Shown here in pieces: positions 34,876 to 43,275 of a DNA stretch of 64,000 nt; within the stretch, counting starts at the first letter, position 1, and every line of letters begins with the position of its first letter. The stretch is from positions 1,984,001 to 2,048,000 of the forward strand of contig NZ_CP108423.1 in NCBI RefSeq assembly GCF_035917235.1, read 5' to 3'. The notes beneath the pieces are model-generated. The model had not been told where the DNA came from. It made no database searches and saw nothing but the letters and a program-made list of their open reading frames with translations. The stretch is from Streptomyces sp. NBC_01294 (lineage in GTDB: Bacteria > Actinomycetota > Actinomycetes > Streptomycetales > Streptomycetaceae). Both the position numbers and the translations under genes were made by a program.

Positions 34876-35661
34876 ATGACCGAGGCAGCGGAAGCAACCC
34901 GGCGCACGCCCGGCACCCCGTGCTGGGTGAGCCTCATGGTGCACGGCCTCGGGACCACCGAGGACTTCTACGCCGACCTGTTCGGCTGGGAGTACGTACC
35001 CGGCCCCGAGCAGCTCGGCCCGTACGTCCGCGCCGTGCTGGACGGCCACGAGGTGGCGGGCATCGGCGAGATGCCGCCGGACCGGCATCTTCCGGTGGCC
35101 TGGACGACGTACCTCGCCACCGACGACGCCGACGCGACCGCCGAGGCGGTCCGCAGCTGCGGCGGCACGGTCGCGGTGGGGCCGCTGGACGCCGGCATCG
35201 CGGGGCGGGTGGCGATCTGCTCCGACCCGCTGGGCGCCATCTTCGGGCTGTGGCAGGCGCAGACCCGCATGGGCACCCGGCTGCACACCGGGCCGGGCAC
35301 CCCCGTCTGGAACGAGCTGGTCACCCAGGACACCTCGACGGTCGGCAAGTTCTACGAGCACGTCTTCGGCCACGAGGCGAAGACGCACTCCACGGCCTCC
35401 GACGACTTCGACTACCTGACCCTCCAGTTGGAGGGCCGCCCGGTGGCCGCCGTGCACGGCGTCGGCCGCTCGCTGCCGCACGACCGCGGGCCGCACTGGA
35501 TGGCGTACTTCGAGGTGGAGGACACCGACGCGGCCGCGGCCCGGGTGGTCCGGCTCGGCGGCCGCGTCGTCGACCCGCCCCGCGAGGGCCTGCGCGGGCG
35601 GCAGGCCACGGTCGCGGACCCGGAGGGCGCGGTCTTCGCCCTCGTACGGTCACGGCCCTGA
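34876..35661 (+). CDS. Two-module VOC-family protein
   Basis: 261 residues with two tandem glyoxalase-like modules: the first from CWVSLMVHGLGTTEDFYADLFGWEY to DPLGAIFGLWQAQ, the second from VWNELVTQDTSTVGKFYEHVFGHEA to DPEGAVFALVRS. This is the size and layout of actinobacterial VOC proteins sometimes called hydroxylase-like. GGAGGAG lies before ATG 34876. The function could be metal-dependent catalysis or ligand binding; no substrate can be named. It converges on the MFS exporter gene. Confidence 0.88.
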   Translation: MTEAAEATRRTPGTPCWVSLMVHGLGTTEDFYADLFGWEYVPGPEQLGPYVRAVLDGHEVAGIGEMPPDRHLPVAWTTYLATDDADATAEAVRSCGGTVAVGPLDAGIAGRVAICSDPLGAIFGLWQAQTRMGTRLHTGPGTPVWNELVTQDTSTVGKFYEHVFGHEAKTHSTASDDFDYLTLQLEGRPVAAVHGVGRSLPHDRGPHWMAYFEVEDTDAAAARVVRLGGRVVDPPREGLRGRQATVADPEGAVFALVRSRP

Positions 35662-35705
35662 GCGCGGGAGGCGGGGCCGCCCGGTGACCGGCCGGGGCCG
35701 TCCGG

Positions 35706-36983
35706 TCAGTCCGTCCTCGGCTCCGGCGTCCGGCCGAAGTGGCGGGCGGTGGGCACCAGTGCGGCCGCGGCGGGGACGAGGAAGCAGGCCGCGGCGCACA
35801 CGGCGAGCACCGGGGTGACGCCGAAGGTGCCGATGGCCGGGGCGATCAGGGCCAGGCCGACCGGGGCGAGGCCGTAGGACACGAGGAAGTCCAGGGAGGA
35901 GACGCGGGCCAGCTTGTCCGGGGCCACCTCGCGCTGGGTGGCCGTGAACCAGGGCACGTTGAACAGCTCGATCCCGATCCCGGCGACGACGTAGGCGGCG
36001 ATCACCACGGCCGGGTGGACCGGCAGCATCAGGCTCAGCGGTGCGACGCCGTACACGGCCAGTCCGGCGAAGGCGGTCCAGCCCTGGGAGCGGGGCCGCC
36101 ACCGGGCCGTGACCAGGGCCCCGCCGAGCGCGCCCACGGTGTAGGCCGTCACGGCCGCGGCCAGGACCCACTCCGTGCCGTAGCGGTCGCGGCTGATCAG
36201 GGGCAGGGCGACGCTGGTGGCGGAGTAGCCGAGCGCGATCACGGCGGCCAGCGCGCCGAGTCCGGCGACGAACCAGGGGTGGCGGCGCGCCTCGCGTATC
36301 CCGTCGATGAACTCGGCCCGGAATGACGCGCGCGGCGTGCGCTCGGTGGAGGGCGCGGGGGCGGCAGAGGGCGCGGGGGCGGCGCCGCGGCCCGGCAGGA
36401 GGGCGGCGACCAGCCAGAGCAGGCCGATCCCCAGCAGCAGCGTCCCGACGTCGACGAAGGCCGCCAGCAGCGCGGTCAGGGCGGGTCCGGCCAGGGTGGA
36501 GGTCCGTACCGCGAGGGTCATGGCGGCATTGGCCTGCTGCCGGCGGCCGGCGTCGACGACCTCCGCGGTGAGTGCCTGGAAGGCGGGGCGGCAGGCTCCC
36601 TGGCCGGCTCCGGCGAGCGCGGCGGCCAGGGTCATCAGCACCAGTGACCGGCCGAGGCCGATGGCGAGGAGGGGCGCGGCGACCGCGGCCGCGAGGGCGG
36701 ACCAGAGCACGACGGCCCGGCGGGAGTGACGGTCGGCCAGTACCCCGCCGACGGCGACGGCGGCGAGGAAGCCCGCGGTGCGCGCCGCGAGGACCAGGCC
36801 CAGTCCGGCCGCGCCGAGTTCGCGGTGCAGGACCGCGAGGCCGAGGACGAAGGGGAGCGCCCAGGTCGCGAGGCCGGAGGCGGTGGTGCCCGCCCACAGG
36901 CGCAGGAAGGCGATGTCGCGCAGGACGGAACGCGCGGGCGGCGGGCCGGTCTTGGGTGATGCGGGCGCAGGTGTGGTCGCCAC
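35706..36983 (-). CDS. MFS exporter, EntS-like
   Basis: 425 residues, 12 predicted helices, starting at GTG 36983 behind GAGGAGC. The opening RSVLRDIAFLRLWAGTTASGLATWALPF and motif A GGVLADRHSRRAVVLW resemble the enterobactin-exporter branch of MFS. FNVPWFTATQREVAPDKLARVSSLD, seen after helix 10, is conserved there. It is divergent from a metal-receptor operon across a 196-bp gap containing a Zur-like box, so it could export the metallophore inferred for that operon. Substrate identity is an inference from context only. Confidence 0.8.
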   Translation of the reverse strand: MATTPAPASPKTGPPPARSVLRDIAFLRLWAGTTASGLATWALPFVLGLAVLHRELGAAGLGLVLAARTAGFLAAVAVGGVLADRHSRRAVVLWSALAAAVAAPLLAIGLGRSLVLMTLAAALAGAGQGACRPAFQALTAEVVDAGRRQQANAAMTLAVRTSTLAGPALTALLAAFVDVGTLLLGIGLLWLVAALLPGRGAAPAPSAAPAPSTERTPRASFRAEFIDGIREARRHPWFVAGLGALAAVIALGYSATSVALPLISRDRYGTEWVLAAAVTAYTVGALGGALVTARWRPRSQGWTAFAGLAVYGVAPLSLMLPVHPAVVIAAYVVAGIGIELFNVPWFTATQREVAPDKLARVSSLDFLVSYGLAPVGLALIAPAIGTFGVTPVLAVCAAACFLVPAAAALVPTARHFGRTPEPRTD

Positions 36984-37056
36984 GGTGTGGTGCTCCTCAT
37001 GGGTCGGCAGGTGGTGCCGGGGCGGGGCTCGTCGAACCACACCCCGGGGGTGTTAA

Positions 37057-37071
37057 TGAAAACGATAACCA
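37057..37071. promoter_or_regulatory. Zur-like box
   Basis: TGAAAACGATAACCA matches 10 of 15 positions of the actinobacterial Zur consensus TGAAAATCATTTTCA and is flanked by TAATG...CATTA arms (37054-37074). It overlaps a -10-like TACAGT (37073-37078) for the rightward operon and lies 74 bp upstream of the MFS start. Confidence 0.55.
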
Positions 37072-37179
37072 TTACAGTACTCTTCGAACGCGGCACTCCC
37101 GCCCGGTGCACGACCACACCCACGCCTCCCCACGCCTCCCCACGCCTCCCCGCCCCTCCCTTCCCAGACCGGAGAACCC

Positions 37180-38217
37180 ATGCGCCACCGCGCCCGACTC
37201 GGCATCGCCCTCACCCTCGTCCTCGCGACCGCGGCCTGCTCGACCGCCACCAACGCCCCCGCGACGACCGGCAAACCCGCCGCCGAAGCCGCCGGCGCGA
37301 AGGCCGCCCCCCTCGCCAGCTGCGGCCGGCAGCTCTCCTTCGACCGGTCCCCGGAGCGCGCCGTCGCCCTGGACCAGACCTCGACCGAGACCCTGCTGGA
37401 ACTGGGGCTCCAGGACCGGATGGCCGGGACCGCCAACCTGAAGACGAAGATCCCGGCCCAGTACCAGGACGCGTACGCCAAGGTCCCGGTCATCGCCCCC
37501 AAGATCGCCACCGGCGAGCAACTGCGCTCCGCCACACCCGACTTCGTGGTGGCCGGCTCCGCCGACCTCTACACCGCGGACCGGGCGGGCACCCGCGAGG
37601 AACTGGACGCCCTCAAGGTCCCCACCTTCGTCAGCGCCGTGGACTGCCCGGAGCAGAACGAGGCCGGAAAGAGCCCCTTCGAACTGCTCTTCTCCGACTA
37701 CGAGCAGCTGGGCAAGGTCTTCGGCAGCGAGGAGCGGGCCGCGAAGCTCGCCCGGGAACAGCGCGCCGCCGTGGCCAAGGCCGGTGAGAGCGCCGCCGCC
37801 CGGGCCGCCCAGGGCGGCAAGCAGCCCACCGTCGTCTACCTCTACTCCGTCTTCAACGGCATGCCGTACGTGGCGGGAGGGACCGGGCTGCCCAGCGAGA
37901 TGAGCCGGATCGTCGGCGCGAGGAACGCCTTCGACGACGTGAAGGAGGACTGGCCGGAGGTGTCCTGGGAGGAAGTGGCCAAGCGCAACCCGGACTTCAT
38001 CGTGATCGGCGACCTGTCCGAGCGCGGCCGGCCCGGCGACAGCGCCGGCGAGAAGCGGGCCACGATGGCCGGGGACCCGGTGGTCTCCAAGCTCGCGGCG
38101 GTGCGCGACAACAAGATCATCGAAGTGCCGGGCATCGAACTGGACCCCTCCGTGCGCTCCGTGCACGCGCTGGGCCTGCTGGCGGCCGGGATGAAGGACC
38201 TCGGGTATGTCCGCTGA
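37180..38217 (+). CDS. FecB/BtuF-type metal-chelate receptor lipoprotein
   Basis: 345 residues. The signal peptide ends at Cys20 (LATAAC), so it is probably lipid-anchored. The mature domain has the cluster-A9 helical-backbone pattern: RAVALDQTSTETLLELGLQDRMAGTAN, PDFVVAG, VVYLYSVFNGMPYVAGGTGLPSEMSRIVGARNAFDD, and a C-terminal NKIIEVPGIELDPSVRS. Such receptors bind chelated iron, zinc, cobalamin or haem. It is first in an overlapping operon, 109 bp after the Zur-like box. A leader repeat (CCTCCCCACG x3 near 37127-37160) lies between. Its 3' end overlaps the permease gene by 11 bp. Confidence 0.88.
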   Translation: MRHRARLGIALTLVLATAACSTATNAPATTGKPAAEAAGAKAAPLASCGRQLSFDRSPERAVALDQTSTETLLELGLQDRMAGTANLKTKIPAQYQDAYAKVPVIAPKIATGEQLRSATPDFVVAGSADLYTADRAGTREELDALKVPTFVSAVDCPEQNEAGKSPFELLFSDYEQLGKVFGSEERAAKLAREQRAAVAKAGESAAARAAQGGKQPTVVYLYSVFNGMPYVAGGTGLPSEMSRIVGARNAFDDVKEDWPEVSWEEVAKRNPDFIVIGDLSERGRPGDSAGEKRATMAGDPVVSKLAAVRDNKIIEVPGIELDPSVRSVHALGLLAAGMKDLGYVR

Positions 38218-39430
38218 CCCGGTGGGCCGACCGGGACCGGTGGACCTCGCGGTGGATCCGGCGGCGGGCCGGGTGACGGACCGTGCGCCGGCCCCGGCTG
38301 CAGACCGTGCGCCGGAGCGGCCGCCGGCCCCGCCGGTGGACCTGCTGCATCCGGCGGCCCGTGGGACGGCGGTGACGGAGCCGGTCAACGCGCCGTCCCC
38401 GCTGCCCCGGGCCGCCCGGTCCGGCACCGTCCGGGCGGGGGTGTTCCTCGCCGGGGCGCTCGTCCTGGCCGCATCGGTGGCGGCCGGCACGCGCATCGGA
38501 ACCGCCGACGTGGGATGGACCGACCTCGCCCGGGTGTTCGGGACCCGGCTGGGCCTCGGCGCCGAGCCGCTGCCGCCGCTGGTGGACTCGCTCGTCTGGG
38601 ACCTGCGCCTGCCGCGGGTCCTGATGGCGGCCCTGGTCGGTGCCTCGCTCGCGGTCTGCGGCACCGTGCTCCAGGCCGTCACCCGCAACGCGCTCGCCGA
38701 CCCGTACCTGCTCGGGGTGTCGTCGGGCGCCTCCACCGGAGCCGTCGCCGTGGTCGTCCTCGGCGTGGGCGCCGACACCCTCGGGGTCACCGGCGGCGCC
38801 CTCGTCGGCGCCCTGCTCTCCTTCGGCCTGCTGCTGGCGCTGCTGCGCCGGACGGGCCTGGACTCGGTCCGCATCGTCCTGACGGGCGTGGTCGTCGGGC
38901 AGCTCTTCACCGCCCTGACCTCACTCGTCCTGATGGCCTCGGCGGACGCCGACACCACCCGCGCCCTGACCCACTGGCTGCTGGGCTCGATGGCCCCGGC
39001 ACGCTGGGAGGCCGTCGTGGTCTGCGCGATCGTCATGCCGCTCGGGCTGGCGGCCGCCTGGCTGTGCGCGGGCGCCCTCGACGGCCTGGCGTTCGGCGCG
39101 GACACCGCCGCCTCCCTGGGGATCGGCGTACGGCGCACCCGGATGGTGCTGCTCGTGGTGACGGCGGTGCTGACCTCGGTGGCGGTGGCCACGGTCGGCG
39201 CCATCGGGTTCGTCGGACTGATCGTCCCGCACGGGGTGCGCTTCCTCGTCGGACCGCTGCACCGGGTGCTCCTGCCCTGCGCGGCGCTCGCGGGCGCGGT
39301 GTTCCTGGTGTGGACCGACGCCCTGGCGCGGGTCGCCTTCGCCCCGCGGGAGGTGCCGGTCGGCGTGATCACCGCGCTGCTCGGCGTACCGCTGTTCCTT
39401 CTCGTCCTGCGCAGGAGGGGTGAGCTGTGA
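38207..39430 (+). CDS. FecCD-family ABC permease
   Basis: 407 residues. A Pro/Ala-rich cytosolic N-terminus of about 70 residues is unusually long. The FecCD domain follows: LRLPRVLMAALVGASLAVCGTVLQAVTRNALADPYLLGVSSGASTG (the family's most conserved stretch), about ten helices, and the coupling loop GAIGFVGLIVPH. It forms the dimeric membrane channel for the receptor at 37180. A later in-frame start after the Pro-rich stretch is possible, but the ATG at 38207 gives the overlap typical of this operon. The GTGA junction with the ATPase follows. Confidence 0.88.
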   Translation: MSADPVGRPGPVDLAVDPAAGRVTDRAPAPAADRAPERPPAPPVDLLHPAARGTAVTEPVNAPSPLPRAARSGTVRAGVFLAGALVLAASVAAGTRIGTADVGWTDLARVFGTRLGLGAEPLPPLVDSLVWDLRLPRVLMAALVGASLAVCGTVLQAVTRNALADPYLLGVSSGASTGAVAVVVLGVGADTLGVTGGALVGALLSFGLLLALLRRTGLDSVRIVLTGVVVGQLFTALTSLVLMASADADTTRALTHWLLGSMAPARWEAVVVCAIVMPLGLAAAWLCAGALDGLAFGADTAASLGIGVRRTRMVLLVVTAVLTSVAVATVGAIGFVGLIVPHGVRFLVGPLHRVLLPCAALAGAVFLVWTDALARVAFAPREVPVGVITALLGVPLFLLVLRRRGEL

Positions 39431-40314
39431 GGATCGCCGCCGAAGGGCTGACCTGGTCGGCCTCCGGCACGCCCGTCGTCCGCGGGGTCGACCTGGACGT
39501 GGCGTCCGGCGAGACGGTCGGCCTGCTCGGCCCCAACGGCTCGGGCAAGTCCTCGCTGCTGCGCTGCCTGGCCGGGCTGCGCGTGCCCGACACGGGCACG
39601 GTGCACTACGACGGGGTGCCCGTACGGGACTTGAGCGCCCGCCGGATCGCCCGCCGGGTCGCCTTCGTCGAGCAGGACTCCGGGCTCGACGCCGACCTGC
39701 GCGTCGCCGACGTCGTCGGGCTGGGGCGGACCCCCTTCCGCGACCGCTGGCGCGGTCCGGACGCCACCGACCGGGCGGTCGTCGCCGCCGCGCTGGAGCG
39801 CGTCGGCCTCACCGGGCTCGCCGGGCGCTCGTGGAAGGGCCTGTCGGGCGGCGAGCGGCAGCGCGCCCACATCGCCCGCGCCCTCGCCCAGCAACCGTAC
39901 GGGCTGCTCCTGGACGAGCCCACCAACCACCTGGACGTCAAGCACCAGTTGGAGCTGATGGAGCTGCTCGCGGGCGCCGACCAGACGGTCCTGGTCGCCC
40001 TGCACGACCTCACGCTGGCCGCCCGCTACTGCGACCGGCTGCTGCTCATGCACCGCGGGCGCCTGGTGGCCTCCGGCACCCCGGCCGCCGTACTGACGCC
40101 CGCACACCTCGCCCGGATCTTCGAGGTGGACGCCGAACTGGCCACGGACGCCCTGGGCCGGCCCGCGGTCGCCTTCCACGGTCCCCTCCGCTCGCCCGTC
40201 CCCGACCCCCTCGGCCCACCCGACCCCCTCGGCCCACCCGCCCCGCTCGACCCACCTGACCCGCTCGACTCGCTCGTGCCCGCACCACCCGCTCTCCGAC
40301 AAGGATCCTCATGA
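39427..40314 (+). CDS. ABC transporter ATPase for metal-chelate uptake
   Basis: 295 residues. Walker A GPNGSGKSS, Q-loop VAFVEQDSG, signature LSGGERQRAHIARAL, Walker B LLLDEPTNHLD and switch His VALHDL are all intact. This is the FecE/BtuD-like partner of the FecCD permease. The last 45 residues are a Pro-rich repeat (PDPLGPP type) encoded by imperfect 21-bp units (40196-40260) and are not part of the normal fold. The GTG start overlaps the permease stop, and its own stop overlaps the next ATG. Confidence 0.92.
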   Translation: MRIAAEGLTWSASGTPVVRGVDLDVASGETVGLLGPNGSGKSSLLRCLAGLRVPDTGTVHYDGVPVRDLSARRIARRVAFVEQDSGLDADLRVADVVGLGRTPFRDRWRGPDATDRAVVAAALERVGLTGLAGRSWKGLSGGERQRAHIARALAQQPYGLLLDEPTNHLDVKHQLELMELLAGADQTVLVALHDLTLAARYCDRLLLMHRGRLVASGTPAAVLTPAHLARIFEVDAELATDALGRPAVAFHGPLRSPVPDPLGPPDPLGPPAPLDPPDPLDSLVPAPPALRQGSS

Positions 40315-41144
40315 CGACCCGGACCGCCACCCCGCCCGCACCGACCGTCGACGCCCTCGTCACGGCCGTCCTGGCCGGTGAACACGGCCCCCTGCCCTCC
40401 GCCCTCGTGGCGACCAGCGTGTTCTGGATCCACCACGGCACCCGGCTGGCCGGCGGCGACACCACCTACCTCAACCAGTACGTCCTGGTGCGCCTCGGCG
40501 ACTCCTTCGGCGGCTGCGCCTTCGAGGCCGGGGAGATCGACCCGGCGATCTGCCGCGACTCCTCGGGCACCCCGCTCGACGTCCTGCTGCGCGAGGCCCC
40601 GCGCCCGCTGCGGATCGCCGCCCTCGACGCGTACCTGGCCGGGCAGCGCCCGCACCGCGACGCCGGAGCGGAACCGGTCACCCTGCCCGCCGGCACCCCC
40701 GAAGTGCGCGCGAGGGCCCGCGACGCGGCGATCGCCGGATTGCTGGACATCGACCCCGGCGCCAAGGTCGGCCTGATCGGCGTGGTCAACCCGCTGGTCG
40801 CGGCGATCCGCGAGCGGGGCGGCGAACCGCTGCCCTGCGACTTCAACCTCAAGGCCACCCAGTGGGGCGATCCCGTCACCACCGACATGCACGAGGTGCT
40901 GGAGCGCGCCGACGCCGTCGTCGCCACCGGCATGACCCTCAGCAACGGCTCCTTCGACACCATCCTCGACCGCTGCCGCGGCCGGGGCATCCCGCTGGTC
41001 GTCTACGCGCAGACCGGCAGCGCGGTCGCCCGGGCCTTCCTCGGATCCGGGGTGACCGCCGTGTCCGCGGAGCCCTTCCCCTTCTCCCAGTTCAGCGCCG
41101 ACCCGACCACCCTGTACCGCTACCGGGCGGTGGGGCGGCCGTGA
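40311..41144 (+). CDS. DUF364-like (putative heavy-metal chelation) protein
   Basis: 277 residues with no signal peptide. The N-terminal region of about 110 residues (FWIHHGTRLAGGDTTYLNQY, FGGCAFEAGEIDPAICRD) precedes a Rossmann-like half: VGLIGVVNPLVAAIRERGG, ERADAVVATGMTLSNGSFDTIL and VVYAQTGSAVARAFLGSGVTAVS. The second half resembles DUF364, a structural-genomics family labelled as possible heavy-metal chelation; the first may be its usual DUF4213-like partner. I do not know its reaction. Its ATGA overlap with the ATPase and GTGA overlap with the kinase tie it to the metal operon. Confidence 0.6.
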   Translation: MTTRTATPPAPTVDALVTAVLAGEHGPLPSALVATSVFWIHHGTRLAGGDTTYLNQYVLVRLGDSFGGCAFEAGEIDPAICRDSSGTPLDVLLREAPRPLRIAALDAYLAGQRPHRDAGAEPVTLPAGTPEVRARARDAAIAGLLDIDPGAKVGLIGVVNPLVAAIRERGGEPLPCDFNLKATQWGDPVTTDMHEVLERADAVVATGMTLSNGSFDTILDRCRGRGIPLVVYAQTGSAVARAFLGSGVTAVSAEPFPFSQFSADPTTLYRYRAVGRP

Positions 41145-42301
41145 TCCCGGCCGCCCGCCGGGCCGTGCCCGGCGCCGACCGCCGCGGCGCCGCGCACCGC
41201 GGCGCCGGGCACGCCTCCTGCCACCACGGCGAGATCCTGCAGGGCGTCTTCCTCGACGCCGCCGGGCGCCGGTGCGCCGGCCTGGTCACCCTGCCGATGA
41301 CCGGGCCGGGCAGCCGGGCCGAGTTCACCCGCCGCCCCGGCACACCTCCGGAGCAGCTCACCGTCCGGCCGGGCGACCGTACGAAGGCCGCGCGCGCGGC
41401 GGTCCTGGCCGTCGAGGAGTGCGCGCGGCGGCGCCGGGAGGCGCCCTGCGGCGGGGAGTTGCGGATCAGCGGCGACATCCCGGTGGGCCTGGGCATGGGC
41501 AGCTCCACCAGCGACGTCATCGCCGTGGTGCGCGCGGTCGCGGACTCCTACGGGGTGCTGCTGTCGCCCGACGCCGTCGCCCGGCTGGCGGTGCGCGCCG
41601 AGCTCGCCTGCGACCCGCTGATGCTCGACGCGCGCCCGGTGCTCTTCGCCCAGCGCGAGGGGCGGGTGCTGGAGGTCCTCGGCCGCCGCCTGCCGCCCCT
41701 CGTCGTCGTGGGCTGCGCGCTCGGCGGGGGCGCTCCCGTGGACACCCTCGCCCTGCCGGCCCGGGTGCACGACGACACCGACGTACGCGCCTTCGAGCGG
41801 CTGCGCACCCTGCTGCGGCGGGCCGTGGCCACGGGGGACGCCGCCCTGCTCGGCGAGGTCGCGACGGCCAGCGCCCGGCGCGGGCAACAGGTCCTGCGCC
41901 ACCCGGAGTTCGACACCCTGGCCGACATCGCCCGGCGACTCGGGGCCGTGGGCGTGCAGATCGCGCACAGCGGGGCGGTGGCCGGCCTGCTCCTGGACCC
42001 GGCGGCCCCCGGCCTGCGCCGCCGGGTCCGGAGCTGCGTACGGGCCCTGGAGAGCAACGGCATCGCCGCGACCCGCACCTTCACGACCTTTCCCACCTCC
42101 CCCACCTCAGCCGCCTCCCCGTCCACCCCCATCTCACCCACCTCACCCACCTCACCCACCTCACCCACCTCACCCACCTCACCGTCCTCCCCCACCTTCC
42201 CGACGACCAAGGAGTTCCCGAGTGGACCAGCACATCGCGGAGGCCATCGGCCGACCGGACCTGATACGCCTCGACGACCGGCTCATCTGCCTGCGCTTTG
42301 A
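41141..42301 (+). CDS. GHMP-type amino-acid kinase, PduX (L-threonine kinase)-like, with repeat tail
   Basis: 386 residues from GTG 41141. The signature CHHGEILQGVF and the ATP-binding GHMP motif PVGLGMGSSTSDVIAV match PduX-type L-threonine kinases, which make O-phospho-L-threonine. The fold ends near residue 305; a low-complexity tail of about 78 residues follows (Thr-Ser-Pro units from a 9-bp repeat). That frame runs 80 bp into the next gene, so the ancestral stop was probably lost. Next to a PLP enzyme of the SbnA type, a role supplying a phospho-amino acid is likely. A cobalamin-linker role, PduX's classical job, is the alternative. Confidence 0.75.
   Translation: MIPAARRAVPGADRRGAAHRGAGHASCHHGEILQGVFLDAAGRRCAGLVTLPMTGPGSRAEFTRRPGTPPEQLTVRPGDRTKAARAAVLAVEECARRRREAPCGGELRISGDIPVGLGMGSSTSDVIAVVRAVADSYGVLLSPDAVARLAVRAELACDPLMLDARPVLFAQREGRVLEVLGRRLPPLVVVGCALGGGAPVDTLALPARVHDDTDVRAFERLRTLLRRAVATGDAALLGEVATASARRGQQVLRHPEFDTLADIARRLGAVGVQIAHSGAVAGLLLDPAAPGLRRRVRSCVRALESNGIAATRTFTTFPTSPTSAASPSTPISPTSPTSPTSPTSPTSPSSPTFPTTKEFPSGPAHRGGHRPTGPDTPRRPAHLPAL
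42133..42177. repeat. Five perfect copies of CTCACCCAC
   Basis: 9-bp units at 42133, 42142, 42151, 42160 and 42169, with degenerate copies on both sides. They encode Ser-Pro-Thr in the kinase tail and end 45 bp before the PLP-enzyme start. Slippage would change the tail by three residues per unit without shifting frame. Confidence 0.85.
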
Positions 42302-43238
42302 GACCATGAAGGTCGTCTCCGCCCTCGCCGCGGTGCGCCACCTGCTCGACACCGGGGTGGTGCGGCGCGGGGACACCCTGCTCGACAGCTCCAGCGGGAT
42401 CTACGCGTACGCCCTGGCCCTGGCCTGCCACCGCCACGGGATGCGCTGCCACATCGTCGGCTCGACGACGGTCGACCACGCCCTGCGCACCCAACTCGCC
42501 GTCCTCGGGGCGACGCTGGAACAGATGGAGCCGTGCAGCGACCTGAAGCTGGACCAGAAGCGGCGGGTCGAGCGCATCCATGAGATCCTCGCCGAGCACC
42601 CCGAGTACCACTGGATGCGCCAGTACCACGACGACATCCACTACCTGGGCTACCGGGCCGTGACCGACCTGATCCGTGACGCGACGGGCGGGGACGAACT
42701 CACCGTCGTCGGCGGCGTCGGATCGGGCGCCTCCACCGGAGCCCTCGCCCGCTACCTCCGGGAGGACTCACCCGGCGTCGAACTCGTCGGCGTCCAGCCC
42801 TTCGGCAGCGTCACCTTCGGTGCCGAGCACGTCGCCGACCCCGAGATCATCATCGCCGGGATCGGGAGCTCCATCCCCTTCGACAACGTCGGCCACGCGG
42901 CGTACGACACCCTCCACTGGATCTCCTTCGACGCCGCCCTCGCCGGCAGCGTCGACCTGCTGCGACGGCACGCGGTGTTCGCCGGCCTGTCCACCGGGGC
43001 CGGCTACCTCGCCGCCCGCTGGGAGCGGTCCCGGTCCCCGCACCGGACGGTCCTCTTCATCGCCGCCGACACCGGCCACCGCTACGTGGACACGGTGTAC
43101 GCCCGCCACCGCGAGGCGGTCGCCGTCGACGAGCTGGGCCCGCACACGGTGACCAGCCAGGCCGAACTCGCCCTCCCCTGGTCCCGGATGCAGTGGAACC
43201 GGTCCCCCGCGCACTCCACCGGCCCGGTCCGGCCCTGA
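42222..43238 (+). CDS. Fold-type II PLP enzyme, SbnA/cysteine-synthase-like
   Basis: 338 residues. PLP Lys30 sits in ETMKVVSAL; the substrate loop is DSSSGIYAYALA and the phosphate-binding Gly loop VGSGASTGA. The overall order is that of cysteine synthase and SbnA, which joins O-phosphoserine to glutamate on the way to 2,3-diaminopropionate in staphyloferrin B. No CBS regulatory domain is present. GTG 42222 follows AAGGAG and lies inside the kinase frame. With the adjacent kinase it could use an O-phospho-amino acid for beta-replacement. It ends the operon, 37 bp from the convergent kinase-MFS gene. Confidence 0.78.
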   Translation: MDQHIAEAIGRPDLIRLDDRLICLRFETMKVVSALAAVRHLLDTGVVRRGDTLLDSSSGIYAYALALACHRHGMRCHIVGSTTVDHALRTQLAVLGATLEQMEPCSDLKLDQKRRVERIHEILAEHPEYHWMRQYHDDIHYLGYRAVTDLIRDATGGDELTVVGGVGSGASTGALARYLREDSPGVELVGVQPFGSVTFGAEHVADPEIIIAGIGSSIPFDNVGHAAYDTLHWISFDAALAGSVDLLRRHAVFAGLSTGAGYLAARWERSRSPHRTVLFIAADTGHRYVDTVYARHREAVAVDELGPHTVTSQAELALPWSRMQWNRSPAHSTGPVRP

Positions 43239-43275
43239 CCCGCCGGGCAGCCCGCCGGGCAGGTCGGCGGTCAGC

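Noticed and set aside
37057-37071. Reading the metal-operon palindrome as an iron box
   Set aside because: It lacks the TTAGGTTAGG half-site; the TGAAAA...CA pattern is closer to Zur. Iron control is not excluded experimentally.
37072-37179. Cobalamin riboswitch before the receptor gene (PduX and BtuF-like products)
   Set aside because: Only about 108 bp, largely a CCTCCCCACG repeat, with no B12-box-like core; too short for this riboswitch.
37072-40302. 1076-residue minus-strand frame
   Set aside because: Lies antisense to the receptor, permease and ATPase genes, all of which have unmistakable motifs.
42133-42177. CRISPR-like repeat array
   Set aside because: 9-bp units without spacers; a coding minisatellite.
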